Assembly (NCBI GenBank): GCA_945906715.1
Contig: CAMDRK010000188.1
Span: 1-5,622 of the forward strand
From: Nitrospira lenta
GTDB taxonomy: Bacteria > Nitrospirota > Nitrospiria > Nitrospirales > Nitrospiraceae
DNA length: 5,622 nucleotides
Direction of reading: 5' to 3'
Under the pieces are notes generated by a model. The model saw only the letters and a list, made by a program, of their open reading frames with translations, had not been told where the DNA came from and made no database searches. The position numbers and the translations under genes were made by a program. Below, in pieces: positions 5,135 through 5,622 of the stretch (within the stretch, counting starts at the first letter, position 1; the number at the start of each line of letters is the position of its first letter).

Positions 5135-5622
5135 CGAGACTGGCTCAAGGCACTGCGGAGCATCGTGGCGGGGGTTATTGACAAGAGTGCTCACAGGGTA
5201 AGCCGTCAGTTCCTCACTCGAATAGGGTCGAAGGAGCGCCTTGAGAGGCTCCACCTGTTGGAATGTGGGATCAAGCCACTGGTCATAGGACGCGGGGACG
5301 AGAATGACCGGCATGCGGTTGTGAATGGGAGTCATGAGTTTGTTGGGTTCTGTTGTGATGATCGTGCAGGACTCGATCACATCACCTTCTGCCGGTTGCC
5401 AGTGCTCCCACAGTCCCGCAAACGCGAATGGTCGCTTATCTCTTCGCCCAATCCACATCGGCTGCTTTGCATGCTCCTGGACCTGCCATTCATAGAATCC
5501 CGTCGCAATCACCAGGCACCGGCGTTTCTTGAAGGCAGACCGAAAGGATGGTTTCTCCGTCACGGTCTCGGCTTTCGCGTTGATGCACTGATTCCCGATC
5601 TTAGGGTCCTTGGCCCAGGACG
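5129..5622 (-). CDS. yedK: SOS response-associated peptidase (SRAP, YedK/HMCES type), 5' end outside the window
   Basis: SRAP proteins bind abasic sites in single-stranded DNA and form a stable thiazolidine crosslink through Cys2, shielding the site from cleavage and error-prone bypass. The visible 163 residues start SWAKDPKIGNQCINAKAET, the conserved region after the missing N-terminal MCGR segment. Of the active-site residues, Asn14 (INAKAET), Glu44 (GFYEW) and His100 (IHNRMPVIL) of this fragment are present; they correspond to the YedK Asn, Glu and His that act with Cys2. The family-typical ending VNNPRHDAPQCLEPV is intact. The GTG at 5563 lies inside the conserved domain, so it is not the true start; the frame runs open to the window edge. 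Most relatives read VPADGFYEW where this one has VIATGFYEW, a small difference away from the catalytic Glu. Being first in line with umuDC fits a DNA-damage role. Confidence 0.94.
   Translation of the reverse strand, partial: SWAKDPKIGNQCINAKAETVTEKPSFRSAFKKRRCLVIATGFYEWQVQEHAKQPMWIGRRDKRPFAFAGLWEHWQPAEGDVIESCTIITTEPNKLMTPIHNRMPVILVPASYDQWLDPTFQQVEPLKALLRPYSSEELTAYPVSTLVNNPRHDAPQCLEPVSV

Noticed and set aside
1..5622. CRISPR array, tRNA, rRNA or insertion sequence
   Set aside because: No regularly spaced direct repeats, no cloverleaf or rRNA sequence that I recognise, and no transposase or terminal repeats were seen.

Overview
The window comes from a bacterial chromosome of moderately high GC content. 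The gene set (compact bacterial RRM protein, umuDC with an SRAP gene, zinc metallopeptidase next to a D-Ala-D-Ala ligase-like ATP-grasp) and a 9-nt-periodic, quasi-palindromic low-complexity element remind me of Nitrospira-type genomes (Nitrospirota). This assignment rests on memory of such genomes and is an inference, not something the sequence proves.

Layout. Positions 1-1437 (minus strand) hold a translationally coupled pair: a putative zinc metallopeptidase (HEAGH motif) whose stop codon overlaps the start of a D-Ala-D-Ala ligase-like ATP-grasp gene in an ATGA arrangement. The ATP-grasp gene runs off the left edge and is broken by a one-base frameshift near positions 264-270. Positions 1438-1961 hold no convincing gene, but contain an imperfect inverted repeat with 9-nt periodicity and a hairpin. 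On the plus strand, 1962-2084 encodes a 40-residue single-pass membrane protein with a strong ribosome binding site. It is followed by a perfect hairpin and then a textbook intrinsic terminator. Between there and 2561 lie a possible decayed coding fragment on the minus strand and two further hairpins. A 97-residue RRM RNA-binding protein occupies 2562-2855 (minus). Positions 2856-3386 hold only a possible 39-residue ORF on the plus strand.

The right-hand third (3387-5622, all minus strand) is a compact DNA-damage cassette read in the order SRAP (YedK/HMCES-type abasic-site protein, 5' end outside the window), umuD, umuC. The gaps are 39 and 8 nt. UmuD keeps the Ser-Lys autoprocessing dyad and UmuC keeps its catalytic carboxylates and beta-clamp peptide, so a working Pol V-type translesion polymerase is expected. 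SRAP would shield abasic sites in single-stranded DNA while UmuD'2C copies past other lesions. A short inverted repeat upstream of umuD is a possible operator.

The main loci worth a second look are the metallopeptidase/ATP-grasp pair, the uncharacterised small membrane protein with its structured transcript ends, and the SRAP-umuDC arrangement.
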